Shown here: one piece after another, positions 5,775 through 5,775 of the stretch | Layout of the letters: the number at the start of each line of letters is the position of its first letter | Position numbering within the stretch: the first letter of the stretch is position 1 | NCBI GenBank assembly: GCA_965369375.1 | Contig: CBDUQN010000131.1 | Coordinates: forward strand, 1 to 5,775 | Direction of reading: 5' to 3' | Source: CBDUQN01 sp965369375 | Lineage (GTDB): Bacteria; Krumholzibacteriota; Krumholzibacteriia; Krumholzibacteriales; Krumholzibacteriaceae | Length of the DNA stretch: 5,775 bases | The notes under the pieces: model-generated | The model's input: the letters and a program-made list of their open reading frames with translations, nothing else | The model's database searches: none | Told to the model about the DNA's origin: nothing | Position numbers and translations under genes: made by a program

Positions 5775-5775
5775 A

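Overview
The window (moderately high GC by eye) carries two large, co-oriented genes for exported proteins and nothing that looks like housekeeping. The first gene ends in a type IX secretion (T9SS) type A sorting domain with the NYPNPFNPST-type motif. The second follows a clear GGGAGG Shine-Dalgarno site. This points to a Gram-negative bacterium of the Fibrobacteres-Chlorobi-Bacteroidetes (FCB) side of the tree, probably one of the uncultured candidate phyla whose genomes are rich in such multi-module secreted proteins. The exact lineage cannot be fixed from this sequence alone.

Layout. Positions 2-3466 (+) are the 3' part of one very long gene whose 5' end lies left of the window. Its visible product of 1154 residues begins inside a tandem array of VCBS/FG-GAP beta-propeller repeats (four DIDGDGDLDL calcium loops). 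It continues through an Ig-like stretch, an ASH/choice-of-anchor-D-like domain, two tandem Ig-like modules of about 107 residues, a module marked by GWTMIGNP and FEGYW, a further beta-rich module, and the sorting domain. A 96-base gap (3467-3562) holds no convincing terminator and ends in a strong ribosome binding site. Positions 3563-5686 (+) encode a complete 707-residue signal-peptide protein with a VIT domain and a von Willebrand A domain with intact MIDAS residues. The last 89 bases may contain the tail of a convergent gene on the minus strand (weak).

The most interesting signal is in the first 640 bases. The propeller repeats are nearly identical at DNA level, even at synonymous sites, yet two codons per repeat flanking a conserved Thr (N-X1-T-X2: Y/F, S/H, R/G, V/W) and one loop after CGN differ in every copy. 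Most of the variable codons end in T, in a gene whose scaffold codons end mostly in C or G. This looks like a fixed scaffold with focused diversification on a surface-exposed, possibly ligand-binding protein. Whether it arises from selection plus gene conversion, or from a targeted mutagenesis system such as a diversity-generating retroelement, cannot be told from the window, which contains no reverse transcriptase or template repeat.

Together the two genes suggest a cell-surface or secreted adhesion/recognition locus: a calcium-loop propeller protein exported by T9SS next to a metal-dependent VWA adhesion-type protein. That functional link is inference from adjacency and domain type.
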